Assembly: GCF_000412185.1 (NCBI RefSeq)
Contig: NZ_ASJA01000017.1
Location: 16,158 to 80,157, forward strand
From: Euryhalocaulis caribicus
Lineage (GTDB): Bacteria > Pseudomonadota > Alphaproteobacteria > Caulobacterales > Maricaulaceae
Reading direction: 5' to 3'
DNA length: 64,000 nt
This document shows, piece after piece, positions 35,615 through 44,461 of the stretch. Position 1 is the stretch's first letter. The number at the start of each line of letters is the position of its first letter. The notes beneath the pieces were generated by a model, which worked only from the letters and a program-made list of their open reading frames with translations, was not told the origin of the DNA and ran no database searches. A program made the position numbers and the translations under genes.

Positions 35615-36294
35615 AGCGTCTCCGCGCAATTGTAGTCCGGATCGGGTTGTCCCTGATCGTTCCTCGGCACGTCGTCGCCGTTAAGAACGCCCAGAAGCTC
35701 CATGTCGAAGACCAGCGCCGCGTTCGGCGGGATAACCCCGCCCGCGCCTTCCGGCCCGTAGGCCAGTTCCGGATGGGCGTAGAGCTTCCAGCGGTCGCCC
35801 GGCTTCATCATGGACAGCGCCTCGATCCAGGCCGGGATAAAGCCCGCCGCCGGATAGGCCAGCGGTTTGCGTCCGCCCTCGCGGGAGGAATCGAACACCG
35901 TCCCGTCCACCAGTTCGCCGGTATAATCGGCGCAGACCCAGTCGAACGGGCTGGGCGACTCGCCGTCTTCCGGCCCGGCTTCCAGAACCTCGTATTGCAA
36001 TCCGGATTCGGTGACCTGAACCTCATCGCGCTCCGCGTTCTCCGCCAGCCACGCCTCGGCCTCTTGCAGATTCTCGTCCGCTTCGGTCTCGCCCTGTTCC
36101 GGGGCCAGATCCACCGGCCCGGCGTCCGCCTCCCCGCCATCGGCTTCAGGAATATCCTTCCCGGCGTCAGCCATTTCGGTTTCGGCCGGGGCTGAGTCTT
36201 GCGCGGCGGCGTCGGTGTCGGCGTCCTGCTGACCGCAGGCCGCGGTGAGAAGCGCCGCCACGGCGGCGGCGGAAAGAGACAGTGCAATACGCAT
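35611..36294 (-). CDS. FKBP-type peptidyl-prolyl isomerase, lipoprotein
   Basis: A 227-residue lipoprotein. The signal ends in the lipobox LTAAC (Cys20). A long acidic low-complexity linker rich in D, E and A (about 22-85) leads to an FKBP domain: VQVTESGLQYEVLEAG, VCADYTGELVDGTVFDSS, KPGDRWKLYAHPELAYG and GVIPPNAALVFDMELLGV. It probably assists folding of envelope proteins in the periplasm. GGAG is seven bases before the ATG. A rho-independent terminator lies between this gene and the upstream S9 peptidase, so it is likely transcribed separately. Its stop codon shares CTAG with the convergent glycosyltransferase. Confidence 0.9.
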   Translation of the reverse strand: MRIALSLSAAAVAALLTAACGQQDADTDAAAQDSAPAETEMADAGKDIPEADGGEADAGPVDLAPEQGETEADENLQEAEAWLAENAERDEVQVTESGLQYEVLEAGPEDGESPSPFDWVCADYTGELVDGTVFDSSREGGRKPLAYPAAGFIPAWIEALSMMKPGDRWKLYAHPELAYGPEGAGGVIPPNAALVFDMELLGVLNGDDVPRNDQGQPDPDYNCAETL

Positions 36295-36313
36295 CGGCGG
36301 GCTCCAGTCGGAA

Positions 36314-36347
36314 ATGCAAAAGGGCGGGCACGTTACCGCACCCGCCC
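36314..36347 (-). terminator. Rho-independent terminator after the S9 peptidase gene
   Basis: On the minus strand GGGCGGGTGCG pairs with CGTGCCCGCCC around the tetraloop GTAA, giving an eleven-pair stem with two G-T wobbles. It is followed directly by TTTTGCATTT. The position, 54 bases past the S9 peptidase stop, fits transcription termination of that gene before the FKBP gene. This is the clearest canonical terminator I found in the window. Confidence 0.75.
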
Positions 36348-36400
36348 GTCCGCTTCGAGAGGCTTGAAGCCGATTATCTGTAGACAGCAGGCGTGGCGCG

Positions 36401-38347
36401 CTATTGCGCGTTCAGCACCTTGTCCAGGAACAGCGTTTCCGCCTCCGACTGGTAGTCGCGGTTGGACTTCTTGCGGAAGCCGTGTCCCTCGTCCATGGCC
36501 AGCAAATACCAGGCTTCCACGCCATTCTCGCGCGCCGCCTCCAGCATCTGCTCGGCCTCGCTGGCCGGCACGCGCGGATCGTTGGCGCCCTGGATGATGA
36601 ACAGCGGCACGCGGATCTTGTCCGCCTGGTTCAGCGGCGCGATCTCTTCCAGATAGGCCCGCATTTCCGGATCGCGCTCATCGCCATACTCGGCGCGGCG
36701 CAGGTCGCGGCGATAGCCTTTCGTGTTCTCGAGGAAGGTCACGAAATTGGAGATGCCGACGATATCCACCGCTCCGGCCAGCCGGTCGGAATAATCCACC
36801 GCCGAGGCCAGAACCATATAGCCGCCATAGGAGCCGCCATAGACGACCACCCGGTCGCTATCGAACGCCGCCCGGCCGCCGATCCAGTCCAGCAGCGCGC
36901 CGATATCCTTCACCGAATCCTTGCGCAACATGGCGTTGTCCAGCCGCACATAATCCTTGCCGTAGCCGGAGGACCCGCGGACGTTCGGCGCGATCACCGC
37001 CGCGCCCAGCTCATTCACCCAGTACTGGAAGGTGGAGGAGAAGCCGGGGCGGTACTGCCCTTCCGGCCCGCCATGGATATAGACGATCACCGGGTGCGGC
37101 CCTTCGCCCGCGGGCTCATAGACCCAGGCCGGGATTTCGCGACCGTCGAAGCTTTCGAACTTCACCAGCTCCGGCTCCACGAAACTGTCGGCGTCCAGAC
37201 CGCCCAGCTCGCTGTCCGTCCAGCGGGTCAGCTCGCCGCTTTCCATGTCCAGAACCCAGACATCGCCCGACGAGGTGGCCGAGGAGAAGCTGAAGCCCAG
37301 CCGGTCGCCGTCATCGTCGAAATCGACCGAGGAGATCAGCCCCGCCGGCAGGTCCGGCCCGTTGCGGCTCTCGCCGGTCTCCAGGTCCAGGAAATACAGC
37401 GTCTCCGTGCCGCCCTCGTTCAGCGTATAGGCGACCGTCCGGTTGTCCGGCGACAGGACGATATTCTCCACGTCCCACTCGATATCGGGCGTCAGCACCT
37501 CGATCTCGTCAGTCGCCGGGTCCACCGCCACGATGCGCTGGAACTGGCTGTCCTCGTCGCTGACGCTCAGAACGCGGCCATCGGGCAGGAACTCCCCGCC
37601 GCCCCAGGCGACCTCCACCTCGGGCCGGATCTCGTCCAGCTCGCCGGTCTGCGGGTCCAGCGTGTAGAGATGCGAGCGGTTGATCGACTCATATTTGCCG
37701 ATCAGCAGCGTCTGGCCGTCCGCCGCGAAATCCAGCGGATACATCGCGCCATCGCCTTCCAGCACGACCTCGCGCGAATCCGGGCTTTCCGGATTGGCCA
37801 TCAGGATATCCCAGTCCGGCTCGGCCGCGGTGGAGCGGAACCACGCCACCCGCTCGCCGTCATCGGACCACAGATAGGAGCCGTTGCGCGTGCCCTCTTC
37901 GGTGAAATTCACCGTCTCGCCGCTCGCCAGGTCATACAGCCAGCCCTGATAGAATTCGTCGCCGCCCGTGTCCTTGGAGAAGATGAAGGCGTCGCGCGAT
38001 CCCTCGCGGATGGAGGCGCCGCCCACCGGCTCGTCATAGAAGGTCAGCTGTTTGCGCGCGCCCATGGGGGCGTCCACCTTGTGGATCTGCGCCACCTCGC
38101 CGAACCGCGTGGCGATCAGAACGCCGCCATCAGCGGTGAAGCCGTTGAACCCGGCGCTGCGGGCGTTCTCATAGAGCTGACGGCGGTCCTTCACCGATTG
38201 CGGGATCTCCGGGATCCCCTCGATCACCAGATTGCCGCGCTCTATGCGCTCCGGCGCGGCGTCCGCCGCCCCTTCCTCCTGCGCCAGCGCAGGCCCGGCC
38301 AGCAGGCCCAGGGCGGACGCCGCCCCGATCAGAATGGTCCGTTTCAT
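36401..38347 (-). CDS. S9 family prolyl oligopeptidase-type peptidase, exported
   Basis: A 648-residue secreted serine peptidase. The signal peptide ends AGPALAQ near residue 22. A seven-bladed propeller-like region (about 60-380) contains WSDDGERVAWFRS and LSPDNRTVAYTLNEGG repeats. The alpha/beta hydrolase catalytic domain follows with IYIHGGPEGQY. The catalytic triad can be assigned as Ser506 (GGSYGG), Asp590 (GANDPRV) and His622 (DEGHGF). It should cleave short peptides in the periplasm. GGGGAG precedes the ATG at 38347. The neighbouring M16 peptidase, 41 bases upstream, suggests a peptide-degrading unit. Confidence 0.92.
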   Translation of the reverse strand: MKRTILIGAASALGLLAGPALAQEEGAADAAPERIERGNLVIEGIPEIPQSVKDRRQLYENARSAGFNGFTADGGVLIATRFGEVAQIHKVDAPMGARKQLTFYDEPVGGASIREGSRDAFIFSKDTGGDEFYQGWLYDLASGETVNFTEEGTRNGSYLWSDDGERVAWFRSTAAEPDWDILMANPESPDSREVVLEGDGAMYPLDFAADGQTLLIGKYESINRSHLYTLDPQTGELDEIRPEVEVAWGGGEFLPDGRVLSVSDEDSQFQRIVAVDPATDEIEVLTPDIEWDVENIVLSPDNRTVAYTLNEGGTETLYFLDLETGESRNGPDLPAGLISSVDFDDDGDRLGFSFSSATSSGDVWVLDMESGELTRWTDSELGGLDADSFVEPELVKFESFDGREIPAWVYEPAGEGPHPVIVYIHGGPEGQYRPGFSSTFQYWVNELGAAVIAPNVRGSSGYGKDYVRLDNAMLRKDSVKDIGALLDWIGGRAAFDSDRVVVYGGSYGGYMVLASAVDYSDRLAGAVDIVGISNFVTFLENTKGYRRDLRRAEYGDERDPEMRAYLEEIAPLNQADKIRVPLFIIQGANDPRVPASEAEQMLEAARENGVEAWYLLAMDEGHGFRKKSNRDYQSEAETLFLDKVLNAQ

Positions 38348-38388
38348 GTCTTTCTACTCCCCAGTTGTCAGACAGTTATGCCGATCCG

Positions 38389-41220
38389 TCAGCTCGCCTC
38401 CGGCGGCAGGATCTGCACGCGATACTCGTTGGCGGAATCGAACTGTTCCGCGGCCAGAGATTTCAACGTCTCCAGCGTCACGTCCTCGTAATCGGCGCGC
38501 TGCGTGCGGTGGCGCATCAGCGCCTGATCGTCGGTCTGAGCCTCGCTGACCACGCCGATCCAGTAGCCGTTCTGCTCCTGGTTCTCCTCGATATTCTCCA
38601 GCAGCGGCCGCCTCGCCCGGTCCAGCTCGTCCCCGGTGAACCGGCCCTCGCGCATGTCGGCGGCCAGCTCTTCGGTGATTTCGAAAAACGGGTCCACGTC
38701 TTCCGGCTTCAGATCCAGCATCACCCGGAAATAGCCATAGCCCGGATAGGTGCGGTAGCCGGTATAATAAGCGTTGGGCGAATAGGTCGCCGCCTCCTGC
38801 TCGCGCACCCGCTCGGTCAGCTTAAGCTGGAAGATTTCCGCCAGCAGTGACATATGGCGCGCCCGCCGGGCCTCCTGCCCGTCCGGCGCGGGCCAGTAGA
38901 CCAGCGCCAGCGCCCGGTCCGCCTCGCCCTCGTGCCGCACGGTCGCCGTCTCGCCCGTCTCCGGGAATTCGACGGTCCGCACATCCTCGAAATCGCTGCG
39001 CGCCGCCGCGCGCTCCGGGATCGCGCCCAGCGTCCGCGCGACCAGCGCCACGGCCTCTTTCTCGGTAATGTCGCCGACAATGCCGATTTCCAGCGCCGCG
39101 TTCCGGCGCGCCGGTTCGATGAAGGCGCGGGAATCGTCCAGCGACCAGGTCTCGACCTCTTCCTCGCCGGGGAAGCCGAAGCGCGTGTCGCCCGAATGGA
39201 TCATCTGGGTGACGTCGCGGTTCATCACGCCCTGCGGGGTGGAGCCCAGCGTCTTGTAAAAGATGCGGTAGAGCTGCTGGAACTGGGCCAGTGATTCCGG
39301 GCGATAGGCCGGATCGGTCATATAGGCCGCCCACAGCTCCAGCTGCGCCTCCAGATCGCCGGGCGTCGTCCGCGCGCTGGCCTGGAACGCGTCGGACGTC
39401 GCGCCAAAACTCAGGCCCACCGACTTGCCGGCCATCAGGCGCTGGATCTCGTCGAAGGAATGTTCGCCCAGACCGCCCTGCGCATAGGCGTTGGAGAACA
39501 GGAAGCGTTGCCCGCCCTCGCCCTGCGGGGTTTCCAGCGCGCCGCCGCCAAACCGCATGCGCACGCGCACCACGTCATCCTCGAAATCGGTCTGCTTGAA
39601 ATTCAGCATCACGTTGTTTGCGAAACGGATGCGGGTGATTTCCGGGTCTTCCACCACCTCGCGGGAGATCACCTCCCCCACTTCCCCGAAATCCTGATAG
39701 GCGAACTCGGCCGCCGCATCGTCTTCGCGCGGCTCGACCTCCTGCGAGGCGGCGGCCCGGTAGGCGTCCAGAATTTCCGCCTCCGGCTCCTCCAGCGTCT
39801 GGCTGGTGGAAAGATACAGCAGCGGCGTTTCGCCTTCCCACTGTTCACGGAACGCCGTCTCGACGGCCTCAAGGCTCAGCGCATCGGCGTTGGCCTCGAA
39901 AATCTCGTAGGCGTCGCGCGGATGCACGAACACGTCGTCGCCTGAGAACGACCCGACCAGAGAATTGGCCAGGTTCACGCTCTGCCGGGTATCGGCCTGC
40001 TCGGCGGCGTTGCGATAGGCGGTGCGCATATTGGCGATCTGCTCGTCCAGCTCCGCCTGGCTGAAGCCGAACTCCTGCGCCCGGCGCAGCTCGTTCTCGA
40101 TCACGCCCAGCGCGTCGCCCCATTTCTCCGGCTCCGTAACCGCCGAAACGCTGGCAATGCTGGCGGTTTCCAGGAAATCGCCCTGTCCGGCGCTGGCGCT
40201 CAGGAACGGCGCGTCTTCCTGCCGGGAAATCGTCGCGAAGCGGCGGGACAGGATGGCGTTGCCCAGCCCCCGCCGCGTCTGCTCTATCCGGTTTTCCAGC
40301 GTGTCGGCCTTGGCCTCATAAGGGTCCAGCACATTGATCGCGATGCTGGTCGGGATGCCTTCCTCCTGGAAATATCCCGCCGAAAGCGCGCGGTCGCTCA
40401 CCCCGCCCAGATCCGGTTCCGGCCCTTCCGCGCCTTCAACGGTCCAGTCGCCGAACGCCTCGCGGATGCGCCCTTCAATCTCCGCGGCGTCGAAATCCCC
40501 GACGGCGACGAAGAAGGCCCGCTCGGGCCGGTAATATTTGCGGTAGAGATCGACAAACCGCTCTCGCTGCGCGTTCGACAGAACCTCCTCGGTCCCGATG
40601 GGGAAGCGGCTGGCGGCCAGCGCGTCCGGGAACAGGAAATCGTAGCGCGCCTCGGCGTTGCGGAAGGACGGCGTGTTCCGCACCCGCTTCTCGGACAGCA
40701 CCACCCCGCGCTCATTATCGATGGCGGACTCCGTCATCGTCAGGTCGTCCAGCTCCGACATCAGGAAGAAGGCGGTGTCCAGCGTTTCCTCGTCTGTTTC
40801 CGGCAGGTCCAGCTGGTAAACCGTCTCGTCGAACGAGGTATAGGCGTTGGTGTCCGGCCCGAAGGCGAGGCCCGTCCGCTCCAGGATTTTCACCATGTCG
40901 CCCTCGGGCACGTTTTCCGAGCCATTGAAGGCCATGTGTTCGATGAAGTGCGCCAGCCCGCGCTGGTCGTCCGCCTCCATCAGCGCGCCCATATCGATCC
41001 GCATCCGCAGGGCCGCGGTATTGGTCGGCGTATCGTTTTCCAGAATGGCGTAGCGCAGCCCGTTCTCCAGCTCGCCATAGACAACGTTCTCGTCCACCGG
41101 CAGATCGCTGGCCTGGTGCGGGAAGTCCGGTTGTTCGGCCTCATCGGGTTGCGCGGCGGGGGCGGCGGTCGCGGTCAGGCTCATGGCGAGCGCGCTGACC
41201 CAGATCGAAGACGCTTTCAT
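38389..41220 (-). CDS. M16 family zinc metallopeptidase, exported
   Basis: A 943-residue pitrilysin-type protease with an N-terminal signal peptide (to about residue 22). The inverted zinc motif HFIEH is at 91-95, with the downstream glutamate in the NERGVVLSEKR segment. Four M16 half-domains can be followed; the third begins near VISREVVEDPEITRIRF and lacks a zinc motif, as usual for the inactive half. Members degrade oligopeptides in the periplasm. It is upstream of and probably co-transcribed with the S9 peptidase. No defect is visible. Confidence 0.92.
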   Translation of the reverse strand: MKASSIWVSALAMSLTATAAPAAQPDEAEQPDFPHQASDLPVDENVVYGELENGLRYAILENDTPTNTAALRMRIDMGALMEADDQRGLAHFIEHMAFNGSENVPEGDMVKILERTGLAFGPDTNAYTSFDETVYQLDLPETDEETLDTAFFLMSELDDLTMTESAIDNERGVVLSEKRVRNTPSFRNAEARYDFLFPDALAASRFPIGTEEVLSNAQRERFVDLYRKYYRPERAFFVAVGDFDAAEIEGRIREAFGDWTVEGAEGPEPDLGGVSDRALSAGYFQEEGIPTSIAINVLDPYEAKADTLENRIEQTRRGLGNAILSRRFATISRQEDAPFLSASAGQGDFLETASIASVSAVTEPEKWGDALGVIENELRRAQEFGFSQAELDEQIANMRTAYRNAAEQADTRQSVNLANSLVGSFSGDDVFVHPRDAYEIFEANADALSLEAVETAFREQWEGETPLLYLSTSQTLEEPEAEILDAYRAAASQEVEPREDDAAAEFAYQDFGEVGEVISREVVEDPEITRIRFANNVMLNFKQTDFEDDVVRVRMRFGGGALETPQGEGGQRFLFSNAYAQGGLGEHSFDEIQRLMAGKSVGLSFGATSDAFQASARTTPGDLEAQLELWAAYMTDPAYRPESLAQFQQLYRIFYKTLGSTPQGVMNRDVTQMIHSGDTRFGFPGEEEVETWSLDDSRAFIEPARRNAALEIGIVGDITEKEAVALVARTLGAIPERAAARSDFEDVRTVEFPETGETATVRHEGEADRALALVYWPAPDGQEARRARHMSLLAEIFQLKLTERVREQEAATYSPNAYYTGYRTYPGYGYFRVMLDLKPEDVDPFFEITEELAADMREGRFTGDELDRARRPLLENIEENQEQNGYWIGVVSEAQTDDQALMRHRTQRADYEDVTLETLKSLAAEQFDSANEYRVQILPPEAS

Positions 41221-41299
41221 TGAGGCAGTGTCCTGACAAGGCTTGAATTCAAGGCCGCGAAGCTTGGCCCAAGCCTGACAGGCGGCGCAAGGCGCGCCT

Positions 41300-43168
41300 T
41301 TATGAAACTGCTGTCATGTCCGCCGCGCTCAACCCCTTGGCGCCGGCCATCGGATCATGCTCGGCCACCCAGTGGCCGGGTTCGATTTCGACCAGTTGCG
41401 GCGTGTAGATTTCCCCGCCTTCATCCTCCGGCAGGCGGGATTTCAGGAAGCGCAGCGCGGCGCGCGGGTCCATCGGGCTGGGCAAGTCGCCCTCGATCTT
41501 GATGCGCTTGCGGCTCTTCTCCCGCACCGGGTCGGGGATTGGCACGGCGGAGATCAGCGCCCTGGTATAGGGGTGGCGGGCGTCCTCATAGATCGCCTCG
41601 CGGTCCGCCAGCTCGACGACCCGCCCCAGATACAGAACCATGACGCGGTGGGAGACCTCGCGCACCACGCTCAAATCATGGCTGATGAACATCATGGAGA
41701 GGCCGAAATCGGTCTGCAGGTCGATCAGCAGGTCCAGCACCTGCGCCTGCACCGAAACGTCCAGCGCAGAAACGGCCTCGTCGCAGATCACCAGTCTGGG
41801 CTTCAATATCATCGCCCGGGCGATCCCCACGCGCTGGTTCTGCCCGCCCGACAGCTCGTGCGGGTAGCGATTGATCATCGCCGGATCCAGACCCACCCGC
41901 TCCATGATCGTGCGCACCGCCTCGTCCCGCTCCGCCCGTTTCATGTCCGGCGCAAAGGTCTGCAAGGGCTCGGCGATCGAGGCGCCGATCGACATGCGCG
42001 GGTCCAGCGAGGCCAGCGGATCCTGAAACACGATCTGCAGATCCTTGCGCGCGCGCCGCAGTTCGCTCTTCTTCAACTCCGTCAGGTCGGTCCCGAGCCA
42101 CGAGACAACCCCGCCGCTGACCGGCGCCAGTTGAAGCACCGCCCGCGCCAGCGTCGATTTCCCGCAGCCGGACTCCCCCACGATGCCCAGCGTCTCGCCC
42201 GGCCGCAGGTCGAACGTCACCCCGTCCACGGCGCGCAGCGGTTTCACCTCGCCCCACAGGCCCTTTCCCGTGCGCACCGGGAAATGCACCTTCACATCCT
42301 CGGCCCGCAGCAGCGGCTGGCCGTCTTCCGGCGGGGTATAGGCGGGCAGGCTGGCATGGCCGGGGCGCTCGCTGCGGTCGATGCGCGGCATGGCGTCCAG
42401 CAGCATGCGCGAATATTCGGTTTTCGGGGCGTGGAAGACCGCTTCGGCGCTCCCCGCCTCCACATATTGCCCGTCCTTCATCACCTGAACGCGGTCCGCC
42501 ATGCGCGCCACCACGCCCATATCGTGCGTGATCAGGGCGATGGCCGCCCCGGTGTCGCGCTTCAGCTCGTCCATGATGTCCAGGACTTCGGCCTGGACCG
42601 TCACGTCGAGCGCCGTGGTCGGCTCGTCGGCGATCAGCAGATCGGGGTCGCACAGCATCGCCATGGCGATCATCACCCGCTGGCGCATCCCCCCGGACAG
42701 CTCGTGCGGGTATTGTTTCAGGCGGCGTTCGGCTTCCGGAATATGCACCCGGTCCAGCCAGTTCAGGCATGTCCGGGCCGCTTCCTCGCCCTTTATCCCG
42801 GCATGGGCGGCCAGGATTTCCTGCATCTGTGCGCCGATTTTCATGTGCGGGGTTAGCGAAGTGAGCGGATCCTGGAAGATCATCGTCATCTTCTCACCGC
42901 GAATCCGGTTCAATTCGCGCTGTTTCAGACCCAGAATCTCCCCTCCGCGATACCGGATCGACCCCTCTACGCGCCCGTTTTGCGCCAATAATCCCATGGC
43001 GGCGAGGAAGGTCTGGCTCTTGCCGGAGCCGGATTCGCCAACAACGCCAACGCATTCGCCCTCATTCACGGTCAGGTTCACCCCGCGCACGGCGTGAATT
43101 TCCCCGTCCGGCGTGTCGAAACGGATGTCCAGATCGGCGATTTCCAGAATGGGCGCTTGTGATGTCAT
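41300..43168 (-). CDS. Dual-domain peptide-type ABC transporter ATPase
   Basis: A 622-residue fusion of two OppD/OppF-like nucleotide-binding domains. Domain 1 has Walker A GESGSGKS, signature LSGGMRQRV and Walker B LLIADEPTTALD. Domain 2 (from about residue 290) has GESGCGKST, LSGGQNQRV and LVICDEAVSALD, where the usual Pro after Glu is Ala. Such fusions power dipeptide, oligopeptide or glutathione importers. The permeases and binding protein that normally accompany it are not adjacent: the neighbours are a porin upstream and an M16 peptidase downstream. No convincing ribosome binding site precedes the ATG. Confidence 0.9.
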   Translation of the reverse strand: MTSQAPILEIADLDIRFDTPDGEIHAVRGVNLTVNEGECVGVVGESGSGKSQTFLAAMGLLAQNGRVEGSIRYRGGEILGLKQRELNRIRGEKMTMIFQDPLTSLTPHMKIGAQMQEILAAHAGIKGEEAARTCLNWLDRVHIPEAERRLKQYPHELSGGMRQRVMIAMAMLCDPDLLIADEPTTALDVTVQAEVLDIMDELKRDTGAAIALITHDMGVVARMADRVQVMKDGQYVEAGSAEAVFHAPKTEYSRMLLDAMPRIDRSERPGHASLPAYTPPEDGQPLLRAEDVKVHFPVRTGKGLWGEVKPLRAVDGVTFDLRPGETLGIVGESGCGKSTLARAVLQLAPVSGGVVSWLGTDLTELKKSELRRARKDLQIVFQDPLASLDPRMSIGASIAEPLQTFAPDMKRAERDEAVRTIMERVGLDPAMINRYPHELSGGQNQRVGIARAMILKPRLVICDEAVSALDVSVQAQVLDLLIDLQTDFGLSMMFISHDLSVVREVSHRVMVLYLGRVVELADREAIYEDARHPYTRALISAVPIPDPVREKSRKRIKIEGDLPSPMDPRAALRFLKSRLPEDEGGEIYTPQLVEIEPGHWVAEHDPMAGAKGLSAADMTAVS

Positions 43169-43215
43169 GGAGGAATCAGCCTGTCAGGCGGTCAGGAAAC
43201 GAACAGCCAAACCCA

Positions 43216-44379
43216 TCAATATTGCCATTCGATTGAGAGATAGAGCTTCTTCCGGTCCGCCGGACCGCCCGCCCCGCCGTCATAATCGGCGTATTGCAGG
43301 CCCGCGCTCCAGTTCTCCGCGAAGCCCAAGCTCACTTCCGCGTTCCATTCATGGCCGAAATCGGCCCCGCCGCGGGTCGGATCGAAGCTGTGAAACGCAG
43401 CCTGAAAGCCCAGCTTCCGGCCAAAAGGCGGGCGCGGCCAATTGGCTTTCGCGCCCAGATAGAGGTCCTCCACGCCCTCGGCGGGAATGTTGGAGAACAC
43501 GTCCGCCCAGCCCCGGCGCGCATGTTTGCCGGCGAATGGCAGGTCAAACCCGCGCGTTCCGTCGCCTTCCCAATGCTTGAACCCGCCGAAACCGGCCAGC
43601 GGGCCATAGGTAATCGTACCCTCCAGCCCGGCATGATCGAGGGTGAAGTCGGCCGAAGTCCGGTAGTCCTGCTGCCGCGCCAGCACCGCGTCATAGGTGA
43701 AAACCGCCGGTCCCGCGGGCAGGTCCCCGGTGGCTCTGGCGCCGAAAGTGGCCGTGCCGGGCCGGTCGTCCAGGTCGATCAGATAGGCAAAACCGGACGC
43801 CTTGAACGCGCCCGAGCGCACCCAGTCGAGGTGCAAAAGGTGGGAATCGGAGTCGGAATCGGCCCGCGTTCCCAGCGTCTGATTGACCTTCCAGACATAG
43901 GAATAGCTGGCCGTCAGCCCCGGTTTGACGTCGAAATCGATGCGCGCGGCGTCAAAGGTACGGTCATCCTGCCGCCAGCCGGAATTGCCGATGAAGCGCT
44001 GGTCGCCATGGCGCACGATCTGGCGGCCGATCGAGGCGAAAACCCTGTCGGTTTCATAGATCAGTTGCAGCCGGTTCAGGTCCGCGATCGCCGCATCCGG
44101 GATCACCGGGCGGTCCTGCCCCGCCGCCGGCGCGGCGAAATAATCCCCGCCCAGCACCGTTACCGCCTCCAGCTCGCCCAGAACGGAGAGGTTTTCGGCG
44201 ATATCCAGCTCCGCCCCGGCGCGCGTGCGCAGGGTCAGGGCGTCCGAACTGTCCGGAAATCCGTCCTGATCGACGTGCTCATAGCGCAGGCGCGCATCGG
44301 CAAACGGGGCGAAATCGCCGGTCTCCGCATAGGCGGGCGGGGCGGCGGCGAGGATCAGAAGGGGCAGAAAAGTGCGAAT
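43216..44379 (-). CDS. Alginate-export-like outer membrane porin, apparent ATT start
   Basis: A 387-residue beta-barrel protein. Segments such as IGRQIVRHGDQRFIGNSGW and RQDDRTFDAARIDF resemble the alginate-export (AlgE-like) family, and alternating strands run to a C-terminal aromatic residue (SIEWQY). A conventional GTG at 44157 would begin inside the barrel. The same frame continues upstream through a full signal peptide (IRTFLPLLILAAAPPAYA, then ETGDF) but has no ATG, GTG or TTG before it. The only sensible initiator is ATT at 44379-44377, preceded by GGAG with an eight-base spacer. It lies 82 bases after the hydrolase gene. The specific ligand is unknown. Confidence 0.78.
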   Translation of the reverse strand: MRTFLPLLILAAAPPAYAETGDFAPFADARLRYEHVDQDGFPDSSDALTLRTRAGAELDIAENLSVLGELEAVTVLGGDYFAAPAAGQDRPVIPDAAIADLNRLQLIYETDRVFASIGRQIVRHGDQRFIGNSGWRQDDRTFDAARIDFDVKPGLTASYSYVWKVNQTLGTRADSDSDSHLLHLDWVRSGAFKASGFAYLIDLDDRPGTATFGARATGDLPAGPAVFTYDAVLARQQDYRTSADFTLDHAGLEGTITYGPLAGFGGFKHWEGDGTRGFDLPFAGKHARRGWADVFSNIPAEGVEDLYLGAKANWPRPPFGRKLGFQAAFHSFDPTRGGADFGHEWNAEVSLGFAENWSAGLQYADYDGGAGGPADRKKLYLSIEWQY

Positions 44380-44461
44380 GGTCGGGGCTCCGCGAAGCAG
44401 TTTCGCGCCCCTTATAACCGCAAACCGATGCTCCGGGCACGCCCTTCCCTGCGGACTTCGC

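Noticed and set aside
36404..38491. Plus-strand open frame of 695 codons
   Set aside because: Antisense to the S9 peptidase, whose triad and signal peptide are intact. The frame has no family motif.
41289..41300. Perfect palindrome AAGGCGCGCCTT past the ABC ATPase stop
   Set aside because: It has no loop and no following T-run and overlaps the stop codon. It looks like chance symmetry in GC-rich DNA and is not a supported terminator.
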